NCBI RefSeq assembly: GCF_050947875.1
Contig: NC_134569.1
Coordinates: 205,338,127 to 205,402,126, forward strand
Length of the DNA stretch: 64,000 nt
From: Dermacentor variabilis
Lineage: Eukaryota; Arthropoda; Arachnida; Ixodida; Ixodidae
Reading direction: 5' to 3'
The notes beneath the pieces are model-generated. The model was not told the DNA's origin, searched no databases, and saw only the letters and a program-made list of their open reading frames with translations. Position numbers and translations under genes: made by a program. Positions 46,200 to 59,100 of this stretch are shown here, piece after piece. Positions within the stretch are counted from its first letter, which is position 1. Each line of letters begins with the position of its first letter.

Positions 46200-48035
46200 C
46201 TAGGGAGGATGAGGTGACAAGCATTTGGCGCCTTGCAAGGATTATCTGCAGACTAAAGGCACAGTTGACTGCGATGTTTGCCAAAAACTGGAATGTCTAG
46301 GGTAGTGCAGCTGTAAATTCAGGCAAGTGAACTGTATTATTCTCGTAGTAAACTTCACGCTAGAGTTCCTAATTCTATTGCTGCACCATTAAACGTCGCA
46401 TTATTTCGCTTTATTTAGCGTTATTCGGGAGTGAGCTATTCGTATACCTTTATTTAGATAAGTACATGTAAGGGTTCTGTCAACACTGATTTCTGATGGT
46501 TATAGCTTACGCACTCAGTAGTTGCCAATTTCCGATAGAGGTCAGTGCTTAAGTTTGCTAAAAAAGTTAACTCCGCAGTCATGCACCATTACATTAAATC
46601 TGTGGAATATTTTCCCCCGAACCTCGATTGAATCGAGGCGGAGAATGTATACGGCAGCGGATTTCTGCTTTGTTCGGAAAATACTATCATTAACACCCTC
46701 ACCTTTAGGAACATTGCGGCGGTGGCGAAGATCCCGCAAGTAGTCCGCAGAGCTACAATCTACACTGCAACACAGAAGGAAAGGCGACTGTCTTCTGTTG
46801 GTCTCTGCCTGCGCGCATGGGGCTTTTATACTCGACACAGCGACACCTCTCTAGTTGTTGCCACACAATGTTGCAGCGCACTTGACTGCATTGCAGTGTT
46901 CGCTTTGCTTTTGCATCTTGCAAAACTGAAATGTCGTGCGTCATGGTGCTCCATGTAGGCTTTTACTTAAAGTTGCGTCTGCTTTCAAACACGGCACTGT
47001 GTCTAGGACACAGCTGAACACAGATTCGGATGAATGGGCCATACATGCGCCATCATTCATCTCTTATAATAAATGGTGGTAGGAAACAAGGGCCTTAGGA
47101 TTGAACACAGCGAGTATCTGGATTTTATTGAAGAAGAAGCTGTAGCAAACTTACGAATTGCTACCAATAAAATTTAGCTCGCATTATTTGTATTAAGTCT
47201 TAATCCAATGATATCTTTGCCTACACTTTGCCATTTCCCATCATTTCCTGCAGATGTTCCTTATAATCTTGCATATATTTGTGGAGGGTGTCACAATGGA
47301 GCATTTGACTTCTGGATCTTCGACTATGTATCATCTTACTGTATTACGCATATTGCCTCAATAAATCTTCTTACCAATAGTGGTTTAAACGATTGAAAGT
47401 AATCATGCCGTTGACTGTCGATGAAATTGTACTGATGAATTCCGAGATCATGGACGAAGTAGTTTCGCACACATTATCGCTATGTGTAATCCTGAATATT
47501 TGTGCTGTTTAGAAAAAAGAAAATTCAGTGCACCTGCTTCTATCAGAACAGGTCGGCGTGTTCGGAACGTATGGGGCAAGACATCTTTCCGAGTTCAAAT
47601 GTGCGCCCAGTATCCCTCGGTATGGACAGCTCATTGTTTCTGGTTATCTCATCGCTTTCTCATAGTGCGTCTTGGCTATAGTCTATGCGGTACATTGGAA
47701 GTTTTCGTAAAAGCTGTCGTTCAGCTGTTAACGCTTACTTGTGGTTTTTTATTCGAAGAGGCTGAAATAATCTGTTTTACACAATAGAAACCAATATATG
47801 TGGCGGAAGGGTATCTAGTGTTGTGACAAAGTAGCGACAATTTCACGACTGCATGACCCTCGACAACAAATTCTGCGGGAATAAAGTCTGAACTGCACGA
47901 GGTTTTCGGCCCGTGAGTAAATTTGCGAACGCTTGACGTAATTCGTATAACACGCCCCTGATTTTTCCGTAGCACGTGTGCGCGAGGAACTTAGCCCGGC
48001 AGCTGAACTTCATAGTATTAGATTTGTTCTTCTAC
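46200..48035. other. Unassigned AT-rich sequence
   Basis: No supported gene or RNA. Confidence 0.4.
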
Positions 48036-48039
48036 ATCA

Positions 48040-48181
48040 GGGGCCCTATAGCGTAAAACTTGTCCAATATGTTTTATACCAATCTCCTGACGTGAAATTT
48101 ACGTAACCCCTGACGCGACTGCAGGGTTGCGTAAATGGCCCGCAGCGTTGCCGGAACAGCCAATTCAAACGCTATCCTCGT
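48040..48181 (+). repeat. Dispersed repeat, copy 1
   Basis: Shares the order CCTATAGCGTAAAA, ATCTCCTGACGT, AAATTTA, CGCTATCCTC with 50577-50703. Diverged; family unknown. Confidence 0.6.
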
Positions 48182-48239
48182 TTATAGAAAGTAACCTTGT
48201 TTACTTTTAAAACGAATAACATTGCCTATATAGATCAGT

Positions 48240-48605
48240 TTTGCCTATTTAATTAGAAGACAAGAGGCCAGGAGCGCGACCAAGTCGAGAGGACTCCGAT
48301 GGGGCCAAGCCAGCGCACTGTAAATAGACGACCGGGTGAAGAGGGAGGTGCCGGCATCTGCGATTGGTCCGCTCTCGCTTACCTAGCTGGCGGTGGTTTG
48401 TCTAAAATCGCGGCGGCCTTCAACGGATAGTTAAAAATGCCGCTAAAGAGGATTCTCATGAAAGAACAGTTGAGAGATCGATCGCGTATACGTGCCGAAA
48501 AGACTCGATAAGGTTAGACAGTCACGCACAATGTTTTGTAATGCGCAAATAAACCCATGCTCTCAGGCACGTGCGAGTAGCCAGTGCCTGAGCAATCGGT
48601 GGCAG
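48240..48605 (+). other. Possible solo LTR-like segment
   Basis: A GC-richer block with AATAAA at about 48547 and GTGGCAG beyond it resembles retroelement LTR composition, but no second LTR or target duplication was found. Confidence 0.2.
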
Positions 48606-48694
48606 CTGTATTCTATTCCTTTCGGAAGAAAAGAAATTCAACTTTGTTCGGCATGTTAATGCATTATTAAAACGTACATGTCACTTAGACGCAA

Positions 48695-48970
48695 TGAATT
48701 TTCGCGGTTTTGTGACATCGCGTGACAGACAGCTGAAGTGAGTGCAGGCTGAAACTTTTTGACCAATAGCAGCGGGTCAATCGCAAAAAGGTGACGAATC
48801 CAAAATAATAATTTTCCTTTTGTATGGTCGAACATGCATAGTCAGTGTGTAGATATAATGTCAGATTGGGAGCTATTGCGGTTTTCATGACGCCGCACGA
48901 CAGAGAGGCGAAATGGGGGTGGTCCCAGAAAGTTTTTGACCAATCGCTGAGGGCTGCATGATTGCAGAAT
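48695..48970. repeat. Diverged tandem duplication, about 175-bp unit
   Basis: Two successive blocks share GCGGTTTT, a GACAGA segment, and TTTTTGACCAAT followed by an AGGG-like stretch (about 48700-48795 and 48875-48970). Confidence 0.55.
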
Positions 48971-48974
48971 TGGA

Positions 48975-50570
48975 ATAGCAAAGTTTGGAATAGCTTTAAG
49001 TTACAATGTCCCATGCATCAGTCACCGAACATTGCACATGTCAAAAAGAGACCTTTGCATTGGTAGTCAGGTAACAGCTGTGAAAATATTATTGTTAGTA
49101 AATAGCAATATAACTAATAAATCGTAATTCTGAAAACAAAGCCACAGCAATCGCTGATGAAATTTTCTGCAACGTGAGTTATTTTTTCGACTTCGTGCAC
49201 CATTCTATTGCATGCTCCTCGGTAACATAAAGATGTGTAATAGTTGTACAGCCAGTTCTTTTTTGTGTTTTTTGTTTTATTTTCATCGATAACATAATTT
49301 TTTGTATCGTCTGTGCCATACAACAAAAATGCACACATCTATCCCGATTACTATTAGACGCTTGCTTGCATTACGCCCAAAAGGAATAAATATACGTATC
49401 TTACAAATTAATAAAATTTCACTGCTGAATTTTATAACCAGTTACTTCAGCTCACGTTGCAATTTAGGAATTACCAGTGATTTCACAAAGAACATCCACG
49501 TTGAAACAATTTTGCAACTTCGACCAGTATTGAGATACAAGGTGCCGGATTCTGGATAGAAACGTAACGTTGTTCCAATTACTAATTTAACAAAATTTGT
49601 TTTGATGCATTGAAAGTAAGAGATACTCTTGACGACAACACATGTCGTGCACACTCAGGGAATGCACATCTCAAAACAAAGCTCATCTTCGAAATTGGTT
49701 CCAAGTGAATAGGCCACGCGGACTCACAGCCACAGTTCCTAACCTTCAACATGTGCCTTAAGGTTATTATTTTAGAAATCACTTACCGAAACTTTGGTAA
49801 TTCGTCATAGACGCATTTCAATTTCGCACGCCAATCATGTACGAGTGATTATGCCAAAGTGTTATAAATGGGGCACCTGCCACTGGCGGTTTATGCAATT
49901 CTGTTAATGAATGAAAAAACGAAGTGTATAAAGCTACGTCGGATGTGCTGTACGGGCGCACAAGCCAATGTGTTTTATTGAAGATACGGTGGATCCATCA
50001 GAAGAAAGCTGGTCCACAACCATATTCCGCGAAGCTAGGTTCGCAATTCCTTCAAAATTCAGTGGTTACAATATGCACAGATCTGCTTTCATACACGCAC
50101 ACCTTCCTGTCATCAAATATGATAGGTGGAAGCATGCGCAAACAAGCCGGAGAAGTTACGTGCCGATTTAGTGCTCTCGCGGTTGGGGGCGCCCTATTCT
50201 AAAGAAAGGGGTGTTTAGAATTGAGTCTAGGCATTAACTACGTTGTAGGAGAAAATGTTGTAAAGTATTTGTATGTAAAGTACACAATAACCGGCCTTCG
50301 AAGCGCCGAAATTCTCTACATTCATGCGGCAAAGGACCCAACAGTTTTGAGGAAGTGGTTAGTGCAACTGGAAAAAACAATTAGACAAACTACAGCTGTG
50401 GCGTAGAGCTTGCCTCTCTGGTTGCTACGTCGCGGTCCCTGGTTCAATTGCACGTAGCACTTTCTATTCGTGGCACTTTCTCTGACGTGGAGGAAACTTC
50501 CGTGACTTAGATCTGATAATGGCAAATTACAGCAAACAGCGTGTCCTCGCAGCCGCTCGACAGCCAGACG
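48975..50570. other. Unassigned
   Basis: AT-rich; short open frames only. Confidence 0.4.
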
Positions 50571-50576
50571 GCACTA

Positions 50577-50703
50577 TAACGTAAAATTATTCCGATCTAT
50601 TTTATGGAAATCTCCTGACGTCAAATTTATGCAATCGCCAACGCAACGATCGACAGTGACCCGAACCGTTGTTTGAAGCTCGCATTCAAACGCTACCCTC
50701 ATG
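50577..50703 (+). repeat. Dispersed repeat, copy 2
   Basis: Diverged relative of 48040-48181 in the same orientation. Confidence 0.6.
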
Positions 50704-51636
50704 TACAGATCGCTTGATTGAGGGCGCCGGTGCTGCCGACGACGATACTGATTTATTGACATCAGCATTGAGACAAGCGGTGACAAATGGTGACAGCCTG
50801 CTTCATTTTATCAGGTATTCCCGACTCCAAGTAAATGCTCGCCACCTGTCGACCAAGCCGAGAAGCAGCCGACTCATGTTCATGCTTGAACCGACAGAGG
50901 GTGTCATATCCCGGCTTGCGCTGAAGGCATCGCAGTTCTCAAATGGTGATGCCGCCCCGCACACGCTCGAAAATGGAAAAACACGGATGTCGAAATATTT
51001 TTATTGTGTAGTTTTATCCGTGCCGCCGTCGTAGAACGACAGCAATGTATAATTTCATAATTTCCAGAAAGAAACAGATGACGCGCATTTGAGAAGGACT
51101 TGGATAAGAACGTTCCTCATCGGGAAAATGTGACTGATACACGCGGGTTTGCTCAAAACACTTCACCCGGGACGACTTCTCTCTTCCTCGCGAGAAGGCC
51201 ACTGCTTTCTTTTCATGAATAATAAATAGCTTGTTGGCGTTTCAAACCGCTGAGTGTGGTTTGTGATGTTTGTGAAATTATAGTGATGCAGGCTTGTGCT
51301 TCATTTGATTTGCGGGTTTACAGTTCTGGGCCACAGCATTAGTGTTACTAGTGCTTTAAGTAGCACGAATATTCTAGCTAATATGCTTTTGTGTGTAGTC
51401 ACAGTAGCAGAAATGGTAACTACCTCGGGATGCCTGAAGTTGATCATGACGCCATGCGCATATCTACCGGGGAGGAAGGGGGGGCGCTTGCCCCTCCGCT
51501 GTCAAAAGGGGGGGGTGTGTAAAGTATGTCATTTGACCCCTCCCCCTTTTCTTCTGCAAGCAGGCCCTTTGGGCTGCATGCCGAAAAGTCCAGCAAAACT
51601 GCAGCTGAAGCTAAATTTTCTTTCTTAATAGAGCGA
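50704..51636. other. Unassigned; unrecognised 121-codon open frame
   Basis: The plus frame 50669-51034 includes DDDTDLLTSALRQAVTNGDS and LQVNARHLSTKPRSSRL. Protein-like in places, but it matches no family I know and overlaps a repeat at its start. Confidence 0.25.
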
Positions 51637-52492
51637 CCTCATAACTAGTGCTTTTCGTTGCTACGCATCCCCTCCTAGGACAGCGAGGATAGCCTTTGGT
51701 ACCCTCTCGGGCCGCCCTGTGCCGGGGACGTACATGCTGGCGTTGGGGAGAACGCGTGGCGCTGGGCAGTTCCCACCCTAACAAAATCTCTGCTTGCGAC
51801 TCTTGCATCATGTCTGTTTTTTTTTTCGGGACCGCTATATTCGTAATCGAAAACACAACCAGCTTCCTACATTTAACCTACCGTCGAGTGGGAGGTTAGG
51901 ATGAAACATTACAATCGGCCGCGCTCGTTGGATTACAAGGAACCTGCGACTCCCAGGTCGCCGTCGTTGTCTCCCCACCTTTCATACTTAGCTCCGGTTG
52001 CCAGGTAATGGTGGAGCGGTACCCTATTTCGGGACCCCTCAAGAGACGCTGTCCACGCTCGGTTGACGTCTGGATAGGTGCAGATGAATGGGCGAGCGTT
52101 TGCCTTGGGGCGAACGCCCAGTTGACGCCTTTGTGGTGTTAGGACACAACAGCAGGCTAGCTCTGCACATATATTAAATACTTCCAGTAATTTGTAATCC
52201 AACGAGCACGGCCGATGGTAATATTTCATCCTAGTCTACCACTTGACGGCAGGTTAAATGTAGGAAGCTGGTTGTGTTTTCGAATACGAAGATAGCGGTC
52301 CCGAAAAAAACCAGACACGATGCAAGTATTGGAAGGAGAGATTTTGTTAGGGTGGGAACTGCCCAGCGCCACGCGTTATCCGGAACGCCAGCATGTACGT
52401 CCCCCTGCACAGGGCGGGCCGAGAGGGCACCAAAGGCCATCCTCGCTGTCCTAGCAGGGGATGCGTAGCAACGAAAAGCACTAGTTATGAGG
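51637..52492. repeat. Foldback-like inverted repeat with about 300-bp arms
   Basis: Arms 51637-51939 and 52192-52492 are inverted copies; outer edge CCTCATAACTAGTGCTTTTC, inner edge GTTGGATTACAA. They match closely over long stretches (for example GTAGGAAGCTGGTTGTGTTT) with scattered substitutions. The 252-bp loop resembles, distantly and in inverse sense, the sequence at 52490-52700. No coding capacity. Could be a foldback element or two opposed copies of a longer repeat. Confidence 0.8.
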
Positions 52493-53085
52493 TTTGCCAC
52501 GAGGCAAACGCAGTTATGAGACGTTTGCCACAACGCAAACCACCACCTGTCCATGAGCGCCTACCCAGAGGTGAACACAGTGTGGACACCGCGTCTCCAA
52601 GGGTCCACAGACGACCACCAACCCCACCATTACCCCACAGCCTGAAGTAAGGATTAAACGGGACGGGGCCATCCAGTACTACTAACCAAAGACAGCGACC
52701 TTGCATTCGCAGGTTCCTTTCTTGACACATATTCCAAACCACTGGGCTTCGGAGTCGCGGTTATTGCGGAGTGTTGCGAGCGCGGGCGCGGTATCGCAAC
52801 GGATCCGACGATGGTGATTTGCTGCTGGACAGTCTTCAGATTCCTTAGTAGACTCGCCTAGTGAAGACGACGGCATTAAACGTGGAGTCTTTTCGAGCAG
52901 TAGGACAGGGGGCCCTGATGTGAACTCGTATGTTTAACATGCTCCTGCATGGAGCGGGCTTCCGTACCTGGAGCCGTGTAGCTAGGACATCAAACCCCTT
53001 TTCCTTCATTCTTTCAACCTGAAGTTGCAGTCGATGGTCTTGGTGGATTCGTTGCCCTAACTCCACCCTAAGGCGCAACACTATA
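52493..53085. other. Unassigned
   Basis: Nothing firm; possible continuation of the large inverted-repeat arm cannot be tested because its partner lies beyond 64000. Confidence 0.3.
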
Positions 53086-53425
53086 TAGCGTTCCAGTCTC
53101 AGTATCTCATCGCCATCAAAAATCTAATCGAACAACTTACATGTGTAACTGTCGAATTTTATTATTTAATCACAACTTATTGTAGATTTGCACGTAAAAA
53201 TTGCCTTGCTAGTACGCGGGGAACTATTTCAATACCAATAGAACACTGACTTGCATTTGTAGTAAAGCCATGTGCGACTTCTCACTTTCACGATTTCTTT
53301 TTCAGGCTGTTTCTAAATAACAGCTCTTGCTCCTAGCAAGAGCAAAACGAGCAGCTGTATCGTATTTTGAAAAATTGAGGGCCCCTTTCTGGTGACGCGC
53401 ACCGAAAATTTGCACTGCTTGGAGG

Positions 53426-53429
<4 letters not shown>

Positions 53430-53493
<64 letters not shown>

Positions 53494-53506
53494 CTGTGTG
53501 TGAGTG
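53430..53506. repeat. (AT)n(TG)n microsatellite
   Basis: Compound dinucleotide tract in the left arm; the right arm has only (AT)n at 63535-63563. Confidence 0.95.
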
Positions 53507-54230
53507 TGCGGGGCACGGTGCTTATATTCATTCGAAGTACGAATCTGACTGACGAGTCATAAAAGTCGATTCTGTGTATATTCATCACAGCCTCTGTAGA
53601 AAGTTCCTCAGGGAGGTAAACGAGGCATCTTGCGTATATCTGGGAAAACATATGGCCAATGTGTAGGTAATGTTCGAAATTGGTGGGCTCGAAATGGGTG
53701 GGCTCATTCTCCATTAGAACACGTATGCAAGTGGTCCGTAGCGTTATTAGTTTCTTTTAAAAGCGGTGTATTACTTAGGCGGCTGCTTTGGCATAAGTAC
53801 AACTACAACTGAGGTCAAATTAACAATCCACCAAGTTTATGTGCGATAGTAAATGCGTGTTGATCAGACACAGCGTTAATAAATATGTAAGCAAGTGTTG
53901 GAAAATATCACGCTGCTGCTATTAGCTACGTCTCCCAATGCTCCAAGAGAACTTTGTTTCAGATATTTTGTACATCGAAGAAATAGGCGGCATTTCAAGT
54001 GCAATATGTCGCGTAGTTTTAGCGTTTCTGGCTTATTACAAGCGTTACAAATACTTATTGAAAACTTATCTGTATCTTTTCTTTCATGCGTCATATCTAA
54101 GTCTCGCCTAGTCTCTTCACTGAAGGAGGCAGCTTCATTATTTTCCTGATTACAGTCAAGATAATCGATCGTATGATCGAGAGTTTTTTTTATGTTCTGT
54201 TAAACATTCCCGTTCGGATTACTCTGGTAG

Positions 54231-54243
54231 CAACGTCATGAAC
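54231..54243 (+). repeat. LINE target-site duplication, 5' copy
   Basis: CAACGTCATGAAC; the 3' copy CAACGACAGGAAC is at 60279-60291 (11 of 13 match). Confidence 0.8.
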
Positions 54244-54764
54244 CCCCGCAGGGGCGTCTGCGTCAGCAGGCGTTTGGTGTGTTGCGCCACCACGTACCCG
54301 AGCACACGAGGGTTGGACCCTCCCGCGTGTAGCCGTGCGCGGCTTAGCCGTGTCTGGGGAAAAGGGGATCCTGGAGGTTGAGCCGATGCCGGGAGTTTGG
54401 ACCTTTAAGGCCCCCCGGCGGAGGCAACACGCCTCTTCGGCCTCGGCTTCACATAGACGGCACCTCCAGACTGACCCACCTGGAGGAAATCGGCAGTCGC
54501 CTTTTCCTATCCTCCTCTCCAATCTTCGTCTTTCTCTCCCACTTTTACATCTTTCCTGTCTTCTCCTCACTTCTTATTACTTCCTTTCTTCACGGCGGCA
54601 AGGGTTAACCTTGTGTATCTGCCCTCCCTTGGGTAAAATATATTAGGTTATAGTGGCAATGTACGGTTGGCGCTTGCAGCCTTACGCGTTTAGACCTGCA
54701 GCGTCCCCATGTTGGGCTCCGTGGTGGGTGGCCGCCATTGCTGCCGAAAACGAACCGAAATACC

Positions 54765-56144
54765 ATGGGAACACCCGCATTTCCCCGCCTACTTGATCGT
54801 CACCCTCAGAAGAGGGGACGCACCGAAGACTTCAGCACATGTTTGACCCGCATAAAAGAGAACTACCCGAAGTACCATGTTGTCCATAGTGAAAATCCTG
54901 AAAAGCAAGCCAGATTCATTTCGCCATTCACCGTAGCAAAATCTTTGACCGAAGCCTTAGGGTCAGGTTATAAGGTAACGAAAATGGTTAGCGGGGACCT
55001 TCTCCTTGAGCTCCCTCAGCAACATCAGTACGAGAAGCTTGGCAGTCTCGTGACATTTGGTAACATTCCTATTTCTGTTACACAACACCGAACAATGAAT
55101 AGCTCACGGGGAGTCGTGTCAGAGGCAGACCTCCTAGACTTGACAGAAACTGAACTCCTGGAAGGGTGGAAAGAACAAAATGTTACTGACGTAAAACGTA
55201 TTACAATTAGACGAGACAACAAGGACATCCCCACTAAACATCTTATCCTAACATTTTCATCCAGCGTGCTGCCAGACACCATTGAAACAGGATACATCAG
55301 GTTAAATGTACGACCATTTATCCCCAACCCTAGACGATGTTTCAAATGTCAGAGGTTCGGCCATGGCTCGCAGAGCTGCGGTGGTCAAATAACTTGTGCA
55401 AAGTGTGGAGTCCAGGGCCACCCCTCAGGCAACTGCAGTGGCACACCTCACTGTGTGAACTGCAGTGGGGACCATCCAGCCTACTCACGCTCCTGTCCGA
55501 ACTGGAAAAAAGAAAAAGAAATAGTTACCCTCAAAGTCAAAGAAAACATTTCATTTAAGGAAGCCCGTAAAAGGTGCTCTCCATTCCACAACACACCTTA
55601 TGCTGATGCGGCGCGTCGGGGGGCAGCGTCGCAGCGGCGATCGCCGAGTGCCCTGCCCGCGTGCAGCGAGCAGGCACCTTTGGCTCCTGCCCCCAGGGTG
55701 GAAGTAGGTGAGCCTACTCCATCCAACCAGCAAACAGGCCAGGCTACCCTTAGGTTGCCGGCCCCACAAGAGTTATCTGTGGCAACCTGCGCTACACGCA
55801 GCAATCCCGCAGTACCGATAGTGGCCCCGAAGGTAGGCGCAGCCGAGGCTGCCTCGACCTCCCCGGCCCCTCCCAGCGCTGGCAACAGCCGGCGCAGCCA
55901 AATTCCACAGGGAGCCCCATCGACCTCCGGGCTGGTGGGCGCAGGGGTCTTGCCTTCCGAGGTGATACTCTCCCGAAAAACTTCTCGCTCGCAAGAGCGC
56001 GTGTCCGGCGCCTCACAAGAGGCAATGGACACAACACCTATCCCCACGGCGCACCAAGCGCCTAAGGAGCGGCGAGGTTCCCTCGAACGCTTCAGAAAAA
56101 GCAAAACCCCGGTTACAGGGCCTCGAGAGAGCTCTGTAACCTAA
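54765..56144 (+). CDS. LINE ORF1 (gag-like nucleic-acid-binding protein, 459 aa)
   Basis: Open from the ATG at 54765 (context ACCATGG). Residues about 190-245 hold CCHC-type zinc knuckles in tandem (CFKCQRFGHGSQSC, CAKCGVQGHPSGNC, CVNCSGDHPAYSRSC), typical of I-clade and Jockey ORF1 proteins, which coat element RNA and chaperone it to the target. The N-terminal half (RIKENYPKYHVVHSENPEKQ) is the usual gag-like region with an RRM-like fold in relatives. The C-terminal third is Pro/Ala/Ser-rich and likely disordered. It stops 46 bp before the ORF2 ATG. Confidence 0.88.
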   Translation: MGTPAFPRLLDRHPQKRGRTEDFSTCLTRIKENYPKYHVVHSENPEKQARFISPFTVAKSLTEALGSGYKVTKMVSGDLLLELPQQHQYEKLGSLVTFGNIPISVTQHRTMNSSRGVVSEADLLDLTETELLEGWKEQNVTDVKRITIRRDNKDIPTKHLILTFSSSVLPDTIETGYIRLNVRPFIPNPRRCFKCQRFGHGSQSCGGQITCAKCGVQGHPSGNCSGTPHCVNCSGDHPAYSRSCPNWKKEKEIVTLKVKENISFKEARKRCSPFHNTPYADAARRGAASQRRSPSALPACSEQAPLAPAPRVEVGEPTPSNQQTGQATLRLPAPQELSVATCATRSNPAVPIVAPKVGAAEAASTSPAPPSAGNSRRSQIPQGAPSTSGLVGAGVLPSEVILSRKTSRSQERVSGASQEAMDTTPIPTAHQAPKERRGSLERFRKSKTPVTGPRESSVT

Positions 56145-56190
56145 GGCATCACCTCCCTTTCCGTAGACACAGTACTTATTTAAATTAAAT

Positions 56191-59100
56191 ATGGATACAC
56201 AAATTATTCAATGGAACATCAGAGGTCTCCTTAGAAACCTTGATGATTTGCAAGAACTTATCCACAAACACAATCCAAAAGTGCTGTGTTTACAGGAAAC
56301 ACACTTAAAACCAATATACACAAACTTTCTTCGACAGTATGTTACGTTTCGCAGAGATCGCGATGATGCCCTCGCATCATCGGGTGGTGTTGCCATTGTT
56401 ATTCAGAAAGGGATAGCGTGTCAGCGTTGGCAGCTACAAACGCCCCTTGAAGCAGTAGCGGTTCGTGCTGTTCTCCTCAACAAACTTATCACTGTCTGCT
56501 CGCTCTACATACCCCCACATTACAAATGAACTAAACATGAATTTCAGTCCTTCATAGATGAGTTGCCAGAACCTTACGTTGTGCTTGGGGATTTCAATGC
56601 GCACAACTGCCTGTGGGGGGACTCTCGTATAGATGCGCGAGGTCGTCTTGTTGAACAGTTCCTTCTCTCCTCTGGTGCATGTCTGCTGAATCAGAAGTCA
56701 CCCACATATTATTCTCTCACAAACAGAACATTTTTTGCAATTGACCTCAGCCTAGTTTCCCCGTGTATACTGCCCGAACTCGATTGGGAAGTTATCAACA
56801 ATCCTTACGGAAGTGACCACTTTCTCATACTGCTAAGAACACCTACAGAGAACGAATATGCACCACAGGCTCCTAGGTGGAAGATTGACACAGCTGACTG
56901 GGAGAAATTCCGAACCCTAACTAGTATATCATGGGATGATATGTCCTCGCTAGGAATTGATGGTGCTGTTGAGTATTTTACAGCCTTTATAATAGATGCT
57001 GCATCAAAGTGCATATCAGAAGTAAATGCCCTGGCATGCAAACGGCGTGTCCCGTGGTGGAACGACGATTGTAGGATCGCTCGTAAAAAACAGAACAAAG
57101 CGTGGGGTTTGCTACGCGCCTCTCCCACTGCGGAGAATCTTATTAACTTTAAGAAAATAATGTCCCAAGGCAGGAGAACCCGCCGACAGGCTAGAAGAGA
57201 AAGTTGGGAAAAGGTTTTATCGAGTATAAATTCCTATACAGATGAGGCCAAAGTCTGGAACAAGGTTAATAGGATAAGAGGGCGACAAACATATTCACTA
57301 CCTCTGGTAAACACACAGGGCGATACACTGAAAAACCAGGCAGACTCACTTGGGGAGCACTTTGAGCGAGTGTCGAGCTCAACGCACTACTCCCAATCCT
57401 TTCTTAAACATAAAGAAATAATAGAACGTAAGCCAATCATACGAAAATCCAGGCAGAATGAACCGTATAACCGGCCTTTCAGTATTGCCGAGTTGAGAGC
57501 TGCCTTGAACACATGCAAAAGCACTGCACCGGGACCTGACAGAGTCATGTATGACATGATCAGAAACGTACATACTGACGCACAAGTTACACTTCTTACA
57601 CTATTCAGCACTATTTGAGCTTCGGGATACCTCCCATCCACATGGAAGGAAGCGATTGTGGTCCCTGTTCTAAAGCAGGGAAAAGACCCTTCCTTGGCAA
57701 CAAGTTATCGTCCGATAGCTCAAACAAATTGCATGTGTAAGATTTTTGAAAAAATGATAAATCGCAGACTCATACATTTCCTTGAGCTCAACAATATGCT
57801 CGATCCTTGTCAGTGTGGCTTCAGAGAAGGGCGGTCGACAACCGATCATCTGGTGCGCATTGAAGGAAATATCCGCGATGCATTTGTACACAAACAGTAT
57901 TTCCTCTCCATATTCCTTGACATGGAAAAAGCGTATGACACGGCATGGCGTTACGGGATCTTGCTAGACCTGTCGGAGATGGGAATCCGTGGAAATATGC
58001 TGAACAAGATTGAAAGCTATTTGTCGGATCGTAGCTTCCGCGTGAAAATCGGCAATGTATTGTCGCGACCTTTTATTCAGGAAACAGGTGTACCCCAGGG
58101 AGGAGTACTCAGTTGCACTCTCTTTATCGTTAAAATGAACACACTTCGTCCTTCACTGCCACCGGCCATTTATTATGTCTACGTAGATGATATACAGCTA
58201 GGCTTCAAATCTTGCAACCTTACAGTGTGTGAAAGACAGGTACAGCAGGGCTTAAACAAGGTGTCCAAGTGGGCAGACCAAAATGGATTTAAAATCAACC
58301 CGCACAAAAGCTCTTGTGTTCTCTTCACAAGAAAGAGAGGCCTGGTACCTGATCCATGTGTAGAACTGGGTGGACAACAAATTCCCTTCAAGAAAGAGCA
58401 CAAATTTCTAGGTGTCATTCTCGACTCCAGGCTCACTTTCATTTCACACATCAAATATCTTAAAGGAAAATGTCTAAAAACGATGAACTTACTTAAAATC
58501 CTATCCCACACTACATGGGGTAGCGACAGGAGGTGCCTGTTGAATCTTTACAAGAGCCTAGTTAGATCACGGTTAGATTATGGTGCCGTAGTATATCACT
58601 CTGCTGCACCTAGTGCGCTAAAGATGTTAGACCCCGTTCATCATCTGGGTATCCGCCTGGCCACAGGCGCATTTAGAACAAGCCCGGTGGAAAGTCTATA
58701 TGCAGAGTCAGACGAATGGTCACTACATCTTCAGAGAACGTACATGAGCTTTACCTGTTTTCTCAATGTGCGCTCCAATAAAGAACATCTGTGTTTCAAA
58801 ACTGTTAATGACTTAACGTGTCGAACACTTTTTAATAATAAACCTTCCATGAGACTTCCTTTCTCACTGCGTGCAAGAGAACTAAGCACGGAAATGGATG
58901 TCCCTGTTCTCGAACAAAGCCTAATGCCTCCAGCTAAGCTAGTACCGCCCTGGGAGTGGCAACTGATAGAGTGTGACACATCCTTTGTAGAGGTCACTAA
59001 ACATGCGCCAGAGACACATATCAAAATGCACTTCTTGGAGCTCCAGTGCAAGTACTCTTGCACAGAGTTTTACACAGACGCTTCTAAGTCGCATGCCGGG

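Larger units (their letters stand above)
53086..54243. repeat. Large inverted repeat, left arm (outer part)
   Basis: Inverted partner of about 62902-64000. The match starts TAGCGTTCCAGTCTCA at 53086 against the last bases of the window and runs to CAACGTCATGAAC at 54231-54243, where the LINE has inserted. Differences are scattered, with distinct microsatellite alleles. Confidence 0.92.
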
